Origin: CAG-791 sp963658405
GTDB taxonomy: Bacteria; Bacillota; Clostridia; Lachnospirales; Lachnospiraceae
Assembly: GCA_963658405.1 (NCBI GenBank)
Contig: CAVKQI010000001.1
Span: 1 to 64,000, forward strand
Length of the DNA: 64,000 nt
Direction: 5' to 3'
Below are positions 17,916 to 27,069 of this stretch, one piece after another. Below the pieces are notes generated by a model. It was not told the origin of the DNA. It ran no database searches and saw only the letters and a program-made list of their open reading frames with translations. The translations under genes and the position numbers were made by a program. Position 1 is the stretch's first letter. Each line of letters starts with the position of its first letter.

Positions 17916-18028
17916 GGTTGAATCCCAGGACCAAAGTCTCACCCGCCGGCAAGTCTTCACCGGCGCCTTACACCTATGATCCTGCTATCATCATTATAAA
18001 CTATTATGGCTTATAACTGTACAAAAAT

Positions 18029-18056
18029 CCCTCATATCTGCTGCAGATATGAGGGA
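18029..18056 (-). terminator. Terminator after tsf
   Basis: Perfect arms CCCTCATATCTGC and GCAGATATGAGGG are followed on the minus strand by ATTTTTG. It ends the rpsB-tsf transcript. Confidence 0.9.
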
Positions 18057-18087
18057 TCGGATTGCTTCTTATGAAATCTGGTATAGC

Positions 18088-19038
18088 TTAGGCCTGTGCC
18101 ATCTGTGCAGCAACTTCTTCTGCGAAGTTCTCCTGCTTCTTCTCGATGCCTTCGCCGGTCTCGAAACGTACAAATCTCTTTACAGAAAGCTCTGTGCCGT
18201 TTGCCTTGCCGACCTGTGCGAGATACTGGCCTACGGACTGCTTGCCGTCCTCTGCCTTTACATAAACCTGATCGTTCAGGCAGATTTCCTTGAACTCCTT
18301 GTTCAGTCTGCCGATCAGCATCTTCTCAATGATAGCCTGGGGCTTCTGTCTCTCAGCGGGAAGTGCCTCGTTCTCAGCGATAGCCTGTGCCAGAAGGATT
18401 TCCTTCTCGTGCTCCTTGTACTCCTCCGGGATCTCATCAGCGGAGACATACTTAGGATACATAGCTGCGATCTGCATTGCTACGTTGTTCAGTGCTTCCT
18501 TGACAGCATCGTTTACCACTGCGGTCTTTGCCTCAATGATAACGCCGATGCGGCCGCCGCCGTGTACATAGGAAGCTACGCAGCCTTCTGCTGCAGTAAC
18601 CTTCTCAAATCTGCGGATGGTCAGCTTCTCACCGATGGTAGCAACCTTCTCTACTAATGCATCGTTGACAGTCTTGGAAGGATCCTCCTCCCACTTCTCA
18701 GCCATGAATGCATCCATATCAGCTGCGTCAGAGTGCAGTGCCTGCTTGGCAACAGCCTCTACGAAGCTCTGGAACTTCTCGTTGGAAGCAACGAAGTCTG
18801 TCTCAGAGTTTACTTCTACGACAGCGGCCACCTGATCGCCGTCCTGTGCGATGCGGCAAAGGCCTTCTGCTGCGATGCGGTTAGCCTTCTTCTCTGCCTT
18901 AGCCTGGCCGTTCTTTCTCAGGAGCTCTACTGCTGCATCCATATCACCATTGGTCTCGGTCAGTGCCTTCTTGCAGTCCATCATGCCTGCACCGGAAACT
19001 TCTCTTAATTCTTTTACCATAGCTGCGGTAATAGCCAT
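18088..19038 (-). CDS. tsf: Translation elongation factor Ts
   Basis: A 316-residue guanine-nucleotide exchange factor for EF-Tu. The N-terminal UBA-like region with VKELREVSGAGMMDCKKAL and the TDF motif (VNSETDFVASNEKF) that inserts into EF-Tu are clear. It is somewhat longer than the E. coli protein, as is common in Clostridia. It lies 56 bases after rpsB and has its own AGGAGGATAT site; the pair forms the standard rpsB-tsf operon ending at the 18029 terminator. Confidence 0.97.
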   Translation of the reverse strand: MAITAAMVKELREVSGAGMMDCKKALTETNGDMDAAVELLRKNGQAKAEKKANRIAAEGLCRIAQDGDQVAAVVEVNSETDFVASNEKFQSFVEAVAKQALHSDAADMDAFMAEKWEEDPSKTVNDALVEKVATIGEKLTIRRFEKVTAAEGCVASYVHGGGRIGVIIEAKTAVVNDAVKEALNNVAMQIAAMYPKYVSADEIPEEYKEHEKEILLAQAIAENEALPAERQKPQAIIEKMLIGRLNKEFKEICLNDQVYVKAEDGKQSVGQYLAQVGKANGTELSVKRFVRFETGEGIEKKQENFAEEVAAQMAQA

Positions 19039-19094
19039 TTTAATATATCCTCCTGTGGTCTGCGTCTTACTGTCTGTTTCTGAAAAAGCAGGTC

Positions 19095-19874
19095 TTACAG
19101 AGTACCCTCTGCTGCCTGTGCCTCTTCGCTTGCTGCAGACTCAGCTGCAAGAGCATCCTGCTGCGCTGCATCTGCTGCTGCGTCAGCTTCCTGGCCCTGG
19201 TTTGCCTCGATGACAGCGTCAGCCATCTTGCTGCAAAGGAGCTTTACGGCGCGGATAGCGTCATCGTTGCCGGGGATGATGTAGTCAAGCTCTTCGGGAT
19301 CGCAGTTGGTGTCGCCGATACCGATCAGAGTGATGCCCAGTGCGTGTGCTTCCTGTACGCAGATTCTCTCCTTCTTAGGATCTACTACGAAGATAGCATC
19401 CGGAATACGGGTCATGGTCTTGATACCGCCCAGATTCTTCTCCAGCTTATCCCACTCCTTCTGGAGCTGTGCAACTTCCTTCTTGGGAAGTACATCGAAA
19501 GTGCCGTCCTCGGACATCTTCTCGATCTTCTTAAGACGCTCGATTCTGGACTGAATGGTCTTGAAGTTGGTCAGCATACCGCCGAGCCATCTCTCATTTA
19601 CATAGTACATGCCGCAGCGCTCTGCCTCAGCCTTTACAGCATCCTGTGCCTGCTTCTTGGTGCCGACGAAAAGGATGGTGCCGCCCTGTGCTGCGATCTC
19701 GAATACAGCCTTGTAAGCCTCATCTACCTTGATGACAGACTTCTGCAGGTCGATGATGTGGATACCGTTTCTCTCGGTGAAGATGTAAGGAGCCATCTTA
19801 GGGTTCCATCTTCTGGTCTGGTGACCAAAGTGTACGCCTGCTTCCAGCAGCTGCTTCATAGAAATAACGCTCAT
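19095..19874 (-). CDS. rpsB: 30S ribosomal protein S2
   Basis: 259 residues. The start MSVISMKQLLEAGVHFGHQT is the conserved S2 N-terminus, with GGAGGAAAG upstream, so the longer in-frame extension to 20132 is non-coding leader. Core motifs include NPKMAPYIFTERNGIHIIDL and the helical insert. The C-terminal tail after EANQGQ is Ala/Glu-rich and longer than in E. coli. The gene is first in the rpsB-tsf operon and has a 134-base structured leader. Confidence 0.97.
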   Translation of the reverse strand: MSVISMKQLLEAGVHFGHQTRRWNPKMAPYIFTERNGIHIIDLQKSVIKVDEAYKAVFEIAAQGGTILFVGTKKQAQDAVKAEAERCGMYYVNERWLGGMLTNFKTIQSRIERLKKIEKMSEDGTFDVLPKKEVAQLQKEWDKLEKNLGGIKTMTRIPDAIFVVDPKKERICVQEAHALGITLIGIGDTNCDPEELDYIIPGNDDAIRAVKLLCSKMADAVIEANQGQEADAAADAAQQDALAAESAASEEAQAAEGTL

Positions 19875-20008
19875 GTTTCTTTCCTCCATTTGGTTTTTCT
19901 TCCGTACTCCCGACATGCAAACAGGGCTTATGCCCCGGAAGGACAGCGCACCTGCGGGTCTCCCCGTCACCTGTGCGTTTGCAGGGAATACGTGTATTTT
20001 GTCACAAC
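19875..20008 (-). promoter_or_regulatory. Structured rpsB leader, candidate autoregulatory RNA
   Basis: The leader from the inferred start of transcription folds with closing arms TGCAAAC (19977-19983) and GTTTGCA (19916-19922). These enclose a stem with CGGG/CCCG and GCAC/GTGC pairs and a small GGGC/GCCC hairpin. S2 is known to repress its own operon in other bacteria; that this leader does so is inference. Confidence 0.5.
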
Positions 20009-20014
20009 GCTCTG

Positions 20015-20043
20015 ATTCTAACACAAAGCGGGGCTTTATGCAA
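20015..20043 (-). promoter_or_regulatory. Promoter of rpsB
   Basis: On the minus strand TTGCAT (20038-20043), a 17-base spacer and TAGAAT (20015-20020). The -35 and spacer overlap a perfect GC-rich hairpin (GCGGGGCTT/AAGCCCCGC, 20028-20050), which may also act as a terminator for upstream transcription. Confidence 0.65.
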
Positions 20044-20082
20044 GCCCCGCCTACTGCCAATTGCGTATAACTGCGTATGATC

Positions 20083-20105
20083 GTTAACCCGGACGCCGAC
20101 CGAGG
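20083..20105 (-). repeat. GC-rich motif with GGTCGGCGTCCGGG
   Basis: The minus strand here shares the core GGTC..CGTCCGGG with 22266-22286 (upstream of codY) and 62415-62433 (upstream of tRNA-Val). In all three cases it lies upstream of a minus-strand gene. Meaning unknown. Confidence 0.35.
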
Positions 20106-20155
20106 TAGCAGGTCTGGCTGACCTTTGTACACAGACTGTTTATATTTGCAAACTG

Positions 20156-21175
20156 TTACTTCTTGATCAGATCATGTGCCTTGATATAGTCCACCAATGC
20201 ATCCACGGTAGTGAACGCAAGGCCTGTGACAGTATCCGCACATCCGTAATAGATGGCGATCCGTCCGGTGGCACTGTCTGTCAGTGCCGCGCAGGGGAAG
20301 GTCACGTTCGGTACATCGCCTACGCACTCGTAAATCTCCTGCGGTGCCAGGATATACTGGCCGGAACGGTGCAGTACCTTCCAGGGTTCTTCGAGATCCA
20401 GGATAGCAGCGCCCATGCGGTAAACATAGCCGTTGCAGGTACGAAGCACACCGTGATAGATCAGCAGCCATCCCTCATCTGTCTCGATGGGAATCGGGCC
20501 GGGGCCGATCTTTAAGGCCTGCCATGCGCTCTCATTGCCGTCCAGTGCGCCCATCATGTAGCGGTGACGTCCCCAGTAAACCAGGTCTTCACTCTGGCTC
20601 ACATAGATATCGCCGAAAGGGGTATGCCCTGTATCGCTGGGTCTGCTCATCATCATGTATCTGCCCTGGATCTTTCTGGGGAACAGGACACCGTTTCTGT
20701 TATAAGGCAGGAAAGCATTCTCCAGCTGGTGGAATTCCTTGAAATCCTCTGTCCAGGCAAGACCGATGGTGGGACCGTGATAGCCGTTGCACCAGCTCAC
20801 GTAATAACGACCGTCCATATAGCAGACACGGGGATCATAGCGATACTCTTCCCGCAGCACCTCCGGCTCTGCATCCATCATGTGTACCGGCTCATCGTCG
20901 ATCTTCCAGTGGATGCCGTCCTTTGAAAATCCGGGATAGATATTCATACTGATGGATCTGGAATCACAGCGGAATACGCCTGCGAAGCCATCCTTGTAGG
21001 GAACTACCGCACTGTTGAAAACGCTGTTGCTGACCTTATTGCCGTTTCTGCCGATGATGGGGTTTTCCGTATAACGCCATACCGGTGTATCGGCGATCTG
21101 CATGGAAGGATCCGCTGCCGCTGTCCGATCCTGCCAGGGTATATTGGGTAATGGATTGCCTATTATCTTTGCCAT
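20156..21175 (-). CDS. GH130 beta-mannoside phosphorylase-like enzyme
   Basis: A 339-residue five-bladed propeller enzyme of the GH130 family. The proton donor Asp is in YRYDPRVCYMDGRYYVSWC. The phosphate-binding and substrate loops KIGPGPIPIETDEGWLLIYHGV and NVTFPCAAL fit mannooligosaccharide or 4-O-beta-mannosyl phosphorylases. It would split beta-mannosides with phosphate to mannose 1-phosphate. There is no signal peptide. Repeat copy B, which supplies the ribosome site (AGAGGTAAAA), separates it from codY, so the two may be co-transcribed. No transporter or mannan gene is adjacent; precise specificity is not determined. Confidence 0.88.
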   Translation of the reverse strand: MAKIIGNPLPNIPWQDRTAAADPSMQIADTPVWRYTENPIIGRNGNKVSNSVFNSAVVPYKDGFAGVFRCDSRSISMNIYPGFSKDGIHWKIDDEPVHMMDAEPEVLREEYRYDPRVCYMDGRYYVSWCNGYHGPTIGLAWTEDFKEFHQLENAFLPYNRNGVLFPRKIQGRYMMMSRPSDTGHTPFGDIYVSQSEDLVYWGRHRYMMGALDGNESAWQALKIGPGPIPIETDEGWLLIYHGVLRTCNGYVYRMGAAILDLEEPWKVLHRSGQYILAPQEIYECVGDVPNVTFPCAALTDSATGRIAIYYGCADTVTGLAFTTVDALVDYIKAHDLIKK

Positions 21176-21179
21176 TTTT

Positions 21180-21316
21180 ACCTCTTTCTGCTGCTATGCA
21201 GCGGCAACACGAGGAGAATTTCGCGTAGGCGAATTCTCCGATGTGATCACGAATGGAAGACGTTTACGTCTTCCGTTCGAATTTTAAAGGAATGCCATCA
21301 GGCATTCCTTTAAAAT
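21180..21316 (-). repeat. Intercistronic hairpin repeat, copy B (codY to GH130 gap)
   Basis: It fills the gap from the codY stop (21317) to the ribosome site of the GH130 gene. Hairpins in transcription order: long stem (21282-21315, arms TTTTAAAGGAATGCC/GGCATTCCTTTAAAA), GGAAGAC...GTCTTCC (21254-21273), GGAGAATT...AATTCTCC (21213-21239) and the GCTGC stem. A short frame ATG 21305 to TAA 21264 encodes MPDGIPLKFERKT. Unlike copies C, D, G and H, it lacks an outer duplicate of the ribosome-site module. Confidence 0.92.
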
Positions 21317-22111
21317 TTATTCGCCGTGTAATTGCTTTTTCATCTGGTCGATCTCGCCGTAAACAGCGTCATTTAAAACCTTGATGTAGGTGCCCTTCAT
21401 GCCGGAGGACCTTGACTCGATGACGCCGGCTGATTCGAACTTGCGCAGGGCATTGACGATCACCGAGCGGGTGATGCCCTCTTTGTCGGCGATCTTGCTG
21501 GCCACCAGGATGCCCTCTGTGCCGTTGAGCTCTTCAAAGATATGGATGATAGCCTCCATCTCGGTATAGCTCAGGGTACTGATGGCTGACTTCACCACGG
21601 AGATCTTGCGATTCTCCTCGGCATTCTCCTCCGTCACGGCCCGGAGCATTTCCAGGCTCACCACGGTGGTGCCGTACTCGCAGAGAATGATGTCATCAAT
21701 GTCGTACTGTTCCTTCTGTTTATAGATAAAGACTGTGCCCAGTCTCTCACCTGCGATCTCGATAGGCGCGATGATGGCATTGTAGTCATCCTCCACATCC
21801 TGTTCAAAGCCGAGAGTGTCCAGGTTTACATTCTCTTTGGTGGAAAGGACACCTAAAAACCGCTCGTTCAGAGCAGGATCGATAAAGGTGCCTACCTTGT
21901 CCACGATCATCTCTGTCAGAGATTTCACTGCATCCACTTCGCCGTAGCCAAGGACCTTTCCCTTTCGGGAGATCACCAGAATGTTGGAATTCAGAATATC
22001 GCACATGATGCGGCAGATGTCATTAAAGACCACCTTGCCGGTATTATTATTATGAAGAAGTTTTCCGATTTTCCTGGTTTTGTCCAGCAGCTTCACATTA
22101 TTCATTGCCAC
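21317..22111 (-). CDS. codY: GTP- and branched-chain amino acid-sensing repressor CodY
   Basis: 264 residues. The N-terminal GAF domain senses isoleucine, leucine and valine (LLDKTRKIGKLLHNNNTG onward), a linker helix follows, and the C-terminal winged helix holds ASKIADKEGITRSVIVNAL. CodY globally represses amino-acid and stationary-phase genes in Firmicutes. The likely start is GTG at 22111 with GGGAGG seven bases upstream; an ATG two codons later is possible. A promoter is visible at 22182-22210. Its neighbour topA upstream matches the order seen in many Firmicutes. Confidence 0.97.
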   Translation of the reverse strand: MAMNNVKLLDKTRKIGKLLHNNNTGKVVFNDICRIMCDILNSNILVISRKGKVLGYGEVDAVKSLTEMIVDKVGTFIDPALNERFLGVLSTKENVNLDTLGFEQDVEDDYNAIIAPIEIAGERLGTVFIYKQKEQYDIDDIILCEYGTTVVSLEMLRAVTEENAEENRKISVVKSAISTLSYTEMEAIIHIFEELNGTEGILVASKIADKEGITRSVIVNALRKFESAGVIESRSSGMKGTYIKVLNDAVYGEIDQMKKQLHGE

Positions 22112-22181
22112 GATATTGCCTCCCGTTGTCCCCTCGACTCCTGTCCGTAATCCCCTCGGTCAGGAGGTGTTTTCTGTCTAT

Positions 22182-22210
22182 ATCCTACAAAAACAATCGT
22201 ACCATAACAA
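22182..22210 (-). promoter_or_regulatory. Promoter of codY
   Basis: On the minus strand TTGTTA (22205-22210), 17-base spacer, TAGGAT (22182-22187). The short leader can form a hairpin with arms CTCCTG/CAGGAG. Confidence 0.55.
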
Positions 22211-22265
22211 AACGGTTGTTTCAATAGAATTGTCAGATTTTAGCAACGATTAGCCTCTATTTGCT

Positions 22266-22300
22266 GCTGCCCGGACGTTGACCAGGCACGCGAATGGCAG
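22266..22300 (-). repeat. GC-rich motif and hairpin upstream of codY
   Basis: On the minus strand CTGCCAT pairs toward GGGCAGC around GGTCAACGTCCGGG. The core is shared with 20083 and 62415. It belongs to a 290-base GC-rich gap between topA and codY that otherwise shows only the codY promoter. Confidence 0.4.
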
Positions 22301-22402
22301 ATGATGTCCGAACCGGGGCACTGAGCCGCGAGGCGTCCCCTGGGAGGACATCGCCGACAGGACCCGCTCCCCCCGGCTGACAGTGGAACTGCCGCTCTGT
22401 TT

Positions 22403-24514
22403 TTACTCTTCTTTTGCAGGCTTATCCTCTACATAGCCGCACTCTTCATCGGCGCATACCAGCTTATTGCCCTTCTCCAGCATCAGGCCGCCGCACCTGG
22501 GGCACTTTTTGCTGCTGGGCTTTTGCCATACCATGAAATCGCACTCCGGATTACCCATGCATCCATAGTACTTCCGGCCCTTCTTTGTCTTTTTGAGGAC
22601 GATGTCCTTGCCGCACTTCGGGCAGGCCACGCCGATCTTTTCAAAGTAGGGTCTGGTATTGCGGCAGTCCGGGAAACCGGGGCATGCCAGGAAACGGCCG
22701 TGGGGACCGTATTTGATCACCATGTGGCGGCCGCAGTTTTCGCAGACTTCCTCTGTCTCCTCGTCGGCGATCTTTACCTCTGCGAGTTCCTTCTCTGCCT
22801 TCTTTACCGCCTCGTCCAAATCGGGATAGAAATTCTCGATGATGGTCTTCCAGCGCACATTGCCCTCTGCCACACCGTCTAACAGGATCTCCAGATTTGC
22901 CGTAAAGTTCGGATCCACGATGGAGGGGAATGCCTCCTTCATCATCTTATTTACCACTTCGCCCAGCTCCGTCATGTAAAGATTCTTTTCTTCCTTTACC
23001 ACGTAGCGGCGGGCCAGGATGGTGGTAATGGTGGGCGCATAGGTGCTGGGGCGGCCGATGCCCTGCTCCTCCAGTGCTCTGACCAGGGAAGCCTCCGTAT
23101 AATGGGGCACAGGCTGCGTAAAGTGCTGCTTTGCATCAAAATCCTGCAGGCTAAGCTGGGAAGACTCATCCAGTCCCTTGGTGAGGACATCGGACTTCTC
23201 CTCGTCTTCTTCCTGGGTATAGACACTCAAAAAGCCGTCAAAAACAATGCGGGATGCGGCCACTGTAAAGATCTGCGCCGGGTATTTCACATTGCCGGGC
23301 GTGCCGGTAATGCGCACCTGGGTGGTCTCATAGCGGGCTGCGCTCATGCGGCAGGCCACAAAACGCTTCCAGATCAGCTGATACAGACGGAACTGGTCTC
23401 TGGAGAGAGAGTCCTTTACAGAAGCCGGCGTTCTCGTGATGTCCGTGGGACGGATCGCCTCGTGGGCATCCTGGATCTTTGCCCCTGCCTTTTTGGCTGT
23501 CTCTGTCTGGGAGAGATATTCCTCGCCGTAGTTTTCACGGATATAAGCAGCGGAGCTCTCCATAGCTTCGTCAGAGATACGGGTACTGTCTGTACGAAGG
23601 TAGGTGATGATACCCACGGTACCGCTGCCCTTTACGTCCACGCCTTCATACAGCTGCTGCGCGATGCGCATGGTCTTCTGGGTGGAAAAATTCAGGGTCT
23701 TGCTGGCTTCCTGCTGCAGCGTGGAGGTGATGAAAGGAAGGGGCGCCTTTTTCGTGCGCTCTCCTTTTTTGACTTCCGTCACTGCAAAGGAAGCTCCCTG
23801 CAGGGAATCCTGCACAGCTTTGGTCTGCTCCTCATTTTCCAGCTCTGCTTTCCTTCGGCCGTTGTCCGCCGGTCCGTAGTAGTGCGCCGTGAGAGGCTTC
23901 TTTTCTCCCTTTACATTAAAAAGTGCATCCAGCGTCCAGTATTCCTTGGGAATAAAGGAGTTGATCTCATCCTCCCGGTCTCCGATCATGCGCAGAGCCA
24001 CCGACTGCACGCGGCCGGCAGAGAGGCCTCTTTTTACCTTTGCCCACAGAAGCGGGGAAATCTTATAACCCACGATACGGTCAAGGCAGCGTCTTGCCTC
24101 CTGGGCATTTACCAGGTTCATATCGATCTCTCTGGCGTTTTTCAAAGACTCCGAGACGGCCTTTTTCGTAATTTCGTTAAAGGTGATCCGATAGACCTTT
24201 TTATTCTGCTCCCGGAGCTTTAAGGCGGTGATCAGATGCCAGGAAATTGCCTCACCCTCGCGGTCAGGGTCCGTTGCCAGATAGATCTTATCTGCCTTCT
24301 TGACCAGCTTTCGAAGGCCGGCCAGCAGCTCTCCCTTTCCCCGGATGGTGATGTACTTGGGCTCATAATCATTTTCGATATCTATACCCATCTGACTCTT
24401 GGGCAGATCCCGCACGTGTCCGTTGCTGGCGGCCACTTCATACTGGGATCCCAGAAATTTCTTGATGGTCTTCACCTTGGCAGGTGACTCTACAATAACC
24501 AGATACTTTGCCAT
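22403..24514 (-). CDS. topA: DNA topoisomerase I
   Basis: A 703-residue type IA topoisomerase relaxing negative supercoils. The N-terminal TOPRIM domain (YLVIVESPAKVKTIKKFL, DPDREGEAISWHL) is intact, the active Tyr lies in GIITYLRTDSTRIS, and three C-terminal four-cysteine zinc ribbons follow (CENCG, CPKCG, CPRCG). Length and domain order are normal. CAGGAG precedes the ATG. Downstream lies codY; upstream is a terminator-like hairpin after hemZ. Confidence 0.98.
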   Translation of the reverse strand: MAKYLVIVESPAKVKTIKKFLGSQYEVAASNGHVRDLPKSQMGIDIENDYEPKYITIRGKGELLAGLRKLVKKADKIYLATDPDREGEAISWHLITALKLREQNKKVYRITFNEITKKAVSESLKNAREIDMNLVNAQEARRCLDRIVGYKISPLLWAKVKRGLSAGRVQSVALRMIGDREDEINSFIPKEYWTLDALFNVKGEKKPLTAHYYGPADNGRRKAELENEEQTKAVQDSLQGASFAVTEVKKGERTKKAPLPFITSTLQQEASKTLNFSTQKTMRIAQQLYEGVDVKGSGTVGIITYLRTDSTRISDEAMESSAAYIRENYGEEYLSQTETAKKAGAKIQDAHEAIRPTDITRTPASVKDSLSRDQFRLYQLIWKRFVACRMSAARYETTQVRITGTPGNVKYPAQIFTVAASRIVFDGFLSVYTQEEDEEKSDVLTKGLDESSQLSLQDFDAKQHFTQPVPHYTEASLVRALEEQGIGRPSTYAPTITTILARRYVVKEEKNLYMTELGEVVNKMMKEAFPSIVDPNFTANLEILLDGVAEGNVRWKTIIENFYPDLDEAVKKAEKELAEVKIADEETEEVCENCGRHMVIKYGPHGRFLACPGFPDCRNTRPYFEKIGVACPKCGKDIVLKKTKKGRKYYGCMGNPECDFMVWQKPSSKKCPRCGGLMLEKGNKLVCADEECGYVEDKPAKEE

Positions 24515-24644
24515 GGAATAAAACTCCTGTTTGCGACTTTATTTGGAAATCACGTCAATTTACGGCTCTTCGCCAAAAGCTTAAAACGATTGAACTATAC
24601 TCCACTTTTTCTTTATTGGCAAGTGCGGTGTGACAAAAACACGG

Positions 24645-24685
24645 AAAATCCGATGCAGTCTTTCGTTATGCTGCATCGGATTTTT
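24645..24685 (-). terminator. Strong terminator between hemZ and topA
   Basis: Arms AAAATCCGATGCAG and CTGCATCGGATTTTT form a 14-pair stem. U-rich sides are present on both strands. It lies about 110 bases past the hemZ stop. Confidence 0.85.
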
Positions 24686-24796
24686 CAGGTTTCCAAAGCA
24701 TGAATATTACCGAATTTAACCGGAGAAAATGAAGAAAACTGCTGCCGGATATACGCGACCTGCTCCTGCGGTTTTCTCCATTCCTGCACGAATTTT

Positions 24797-26320
24797 TTAA
24801 GAAAACAGTCTCTTTTTCCGAGCGATCATTTCATCGATGCCCTCGATATAGGTGGTCACATCCTTGGCATTGTCGCATCGCTCGATCCTGCCCTCCGGAA
24901 AGACTCTCTTGGTGATGCTGCCGGCGCCCAGCGCCATGATGGTCTGTTTCTCCTCCATAATGAGGATATTGTAAATGCCGAATTTGCCGGGTCTGGCATA
25001 GCCCACATTTTCAAAGTTTCCGGACATATTCTTCTGCCGGTAGAGATAGTAGGCCTCCATGCCCATCTTTCTGGCGGCATCGGCGGCTATCTCCATGGTC
25101 TCGTCGGTATTTTCCAGCACCGGATAACCTTTTTCATCGATGATCTGCCGCAGTCTGGAGGCCCGCTTGATGGCCAGGGAATGTACCGTCAGAGAGTCCG
25201 GTGCCAGCGCCTTTACTGCTTCTGTGGTATTTCGCACGTCCTGGGCATTTTCCCCGGGCAGTCCCAGGATCAGATCCATATTGATATTGTCAAACCCGCA
25301 TTCTCTGGCCTGATGGAAGATATCGATCACCTGCTGCACGCTGTGGCGTCTGCCGATGATCCGAAGTGTTTCCTCCTTCATGGTCTGGGGATTGATGCTG
25401 ATCCTGGTGACAGGATGCCGCCGGAGTGCCTTTAGCTTATCCGGGGTAATGCTGTCCGGTCTGCCTGCCTCCACGGTGAATTCCTGCACCCTGCTCATGT
25501 CAAAATTAGCCTCTATGATGCCACAGAGCTTATCCAGCTGCTCTGCCTCCAGAGACGTAGGGGTGCCGCCGCCGATATAGATGGTATCCAGGATCTTTCC
25601 CTCCATCATGCGGGCGGTCTCTTCGATCTCCTTCTGCAGTGCCTGCAGGTAGTCATCGATGCGGTCCTTCCACAGGGCAATATTAAAGGAAGGGAAGGAA
25701 CAGTACAGGCACGTGGTGGGACAGAAGGGAATGCCGATATAAAGACTGTAGCCGTCCTCATAGTGGATATCCCGCAGGATCTCCCTCTCCGTGTCGGCGA
25801 TCTGCGCCGCCAGCGCCGCTTTTTCCTTACTGACCAGATACTGCTGCTCCATAAAAAGGGCAGCGTCCTTAAGGTTCTCTCCCTCTGTCAGTCTGGTCAT
25901 GGCGATCTTGGTAGGCCGGATGCCGATCAGCTCTCCCCAGGGAAGCTGCTGCCCTGTATACGCTGCCAGCGCATCGTAGAGAAGATGCTTTAAGTCATCC
26001 TTGCACGCCTTGCTCTTGCAGGTATAATCCACATCCTCCCCTGCGGCGCCGTGAGATCTGTCAATGTCTCCGGAGCGCCAGGTCTTATCTCCTGCCGTAA
26101 ACAGGATCTGCGCCGGCTGAAAGTCCACGCGAAACTGCGCGGTCAGGGCGCCGGCTGCCTCCTGATTTCTGCTCTGCTGCTTTTTCTGTTTATTCAGAAA
26201 ATCTGCCATGGAAGCTGAGCCTTCTGTCAGCACTTTGACATCCTCTCCCGGATAAAAGGCTTTGATCAGGGAATGGATCTCGTAACTGTATAAATCTGTA
26301 TTTTCTATTGCCAGTATCAT
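24797..26320 (-). CDS. hemZ: HemZ-type radical SAM coproporphyrinogen III oxidase-like protein
   Basis: 507 residues. The radical SAM cluster motif is in IGIPFCPTTCLYCSFPSF (CxxxCxxC), followed by the glycine-rich GGGTPTSLEAEQL. The extra N-terminal domain of about 150 residues and C-terminal YYLYRQKNMSGNFENVGYA are typical of HemZ. Family members are annotated as oxygen-independent coproporphyrinogen dehydrogenases, although the activity of HemZ itself is less certain. I chose the ATG at 26320, where the N-terminus matches the family and AAGGGGAAG is upstream; a frame open to 26377 adds 19 unlike residues. Confidence 0.9.
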   Translation of the reverse strand: MILAIENTDLYSYEIHSLIKAFYPGEDVKVLTEGSASMADFLNKQKKQQSRNQEAAGALTAQFRVDFQPAQILFTAGDKTWRSGDIDRSHGAAGEDVDYTCKSKACKDDLKHLLYDALAAYTGQQLPWGELIGIRPTKIAMTRLTEGENLKDAALFMEQQYLVSKEKAALAAQIADTEREILRDIHYEDGYSLYIGIPFCPTTCLYCSFPSFNIALWKDRIDDYLQALQKEIEETARMMEGKILDTIYIGGGTPTSLEAEQLDKLCGIIEANFDMSRVQEFTVEAGRPDSITPDKLKALRRHPVTRISINPQTMKEETLRIIGRRHSVQQVIDIFHQARECGFDNINMDLILGLPGENAQDVRNTTEAVKALAPDSLTVHSLAIKRASRLRQIIDEKGYPVLENTDETMEIAADAARKMGMEAYYLYRQKNMSGNFENVGYARPGKFGIYNILIMEEKQTIMALGAGSITKRVFPEGRIERCDNAKDVTTYIEGIDEMIARKKRLFS

Positions 26321-26349
26321 TGTGCTGTGCTTCCCCTTTATATAAAGAT

Positions 26350-26378
26350 GTTGGGGGCAAATGACTTTTGCCCCCAAC
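26350..26378 (-). terminator. Hairpin after the metallo-hydrolase gene
   Basis: Perfect arms GTTGGGGGCAAA and TTTGCCCCCAAC lie 44 bases past the stop at 26422. The trailing sequence is only partly U-rich (ATCTTTATAT), so termination may be incomplete. Confidence 0.6.
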
Positions 26379-26421
26379 TGCTGTCAGGTTTTTCCCGTAC
26401 TGTGCGTGCTTTTTTCGATCC

Positions 26422-27069
26422 TTACACGAAGGAATTAAACAGCTTTTCGTGGCTGATGGTGGTCATGTCTCCGTGTCCCGGATAAACCAGCGTATCCTCC
26501 GGCAGGGTGAAAAGCTTTTCTCTCACGGAGCGGACCAGATCCCCGGTGGAGCCGGTGGGCAGATCCGTCCTTCCCACGGATTCCTCGAAAAGGGTATCGC
26601 CGCTTATCAGGATATGCTGTTTTACCCCGGCATCGTCCCCTTCTATATAATAGCAGCAGCTGCCCACGGTATGACCGGGTGTAGAGATCATACGGACCGT
26701 CATGCCGGCCACGGTGACACTCTCTCCATCCTTCAGATAGCGGTCCGGAGTCACGGTACACGGTCTGCCGCAGTCCCTGGAACAGTTGGTGTCTGCGCTT
26801 TCGCACAGCGGCTTTTCCTCTTCACTGGCATAGAGCGGTGCCTTGGCCAGATTCCGCAGATCCTCTGCGCCCCAGATGTGATCAAAATGGGCGTGGGTCA
26901 GGAAAATAGCCTTGATGGTCAGTCCCTCTGCCATCACAGCCTCATAGAGCTGATCCCCCTGATCCGCAGGATCAAAGACGATGGCCTCCGCGCTCTCCTC
27001 CAGGTGCAGAAAATAGAAATTCGTCTGCACCATGCCGATTGTATAGTAACCTACCTTTATTTTACTCAT
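26422..27069 (-). CDS. MBL-fold metallo-hydrolase (glyoxalase II-like)
   Basis: 215 residues with the metallo-beta-lactamase zinc motif THAHFDHIWG, a second His in STPGHTVGSCCYYIE, and the late metal ligands SGDTLFEESVGRTD and VYPGHGDMTT. These match hydroxyacylglutathione-hydrolase-like proteins of Firmicutes, which may hydrolyse thioesters; the substrate is not known. A Cys-rich insert (CESADTNCSRDCGRPC) in the middle is less usual. It lies between rel and hemZ, an order seen in other Lachnospiraceae. Confidence 0.88.
   Translation of the reverse strand: MSKIKVGYYTIGMVQTNFYFLHLEESAEAIVFDPADQGDQLYEAVMAEGLTIKAIFLTHAHFDHIWGAEDLRNLAKAPLYASEEEKPLCESADTNCSRDCGRPCTVTPDRYLKDGESVTVAGMTVRMISTPGHTVGSCCYYIEGDDAGVKQHILISGDTLFEESVGRTDLPTGSTGDLVRSVREKLFTLPEDTLVYPGHGDMTTISHEKLFNSFV

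Noticed and set aside
19875..20132. An N-terminal extension of S2
   Set aside because: The conserved S2 start with its own ribosome site is at 19874; the upstream part contains the promoter and leader hairpins.
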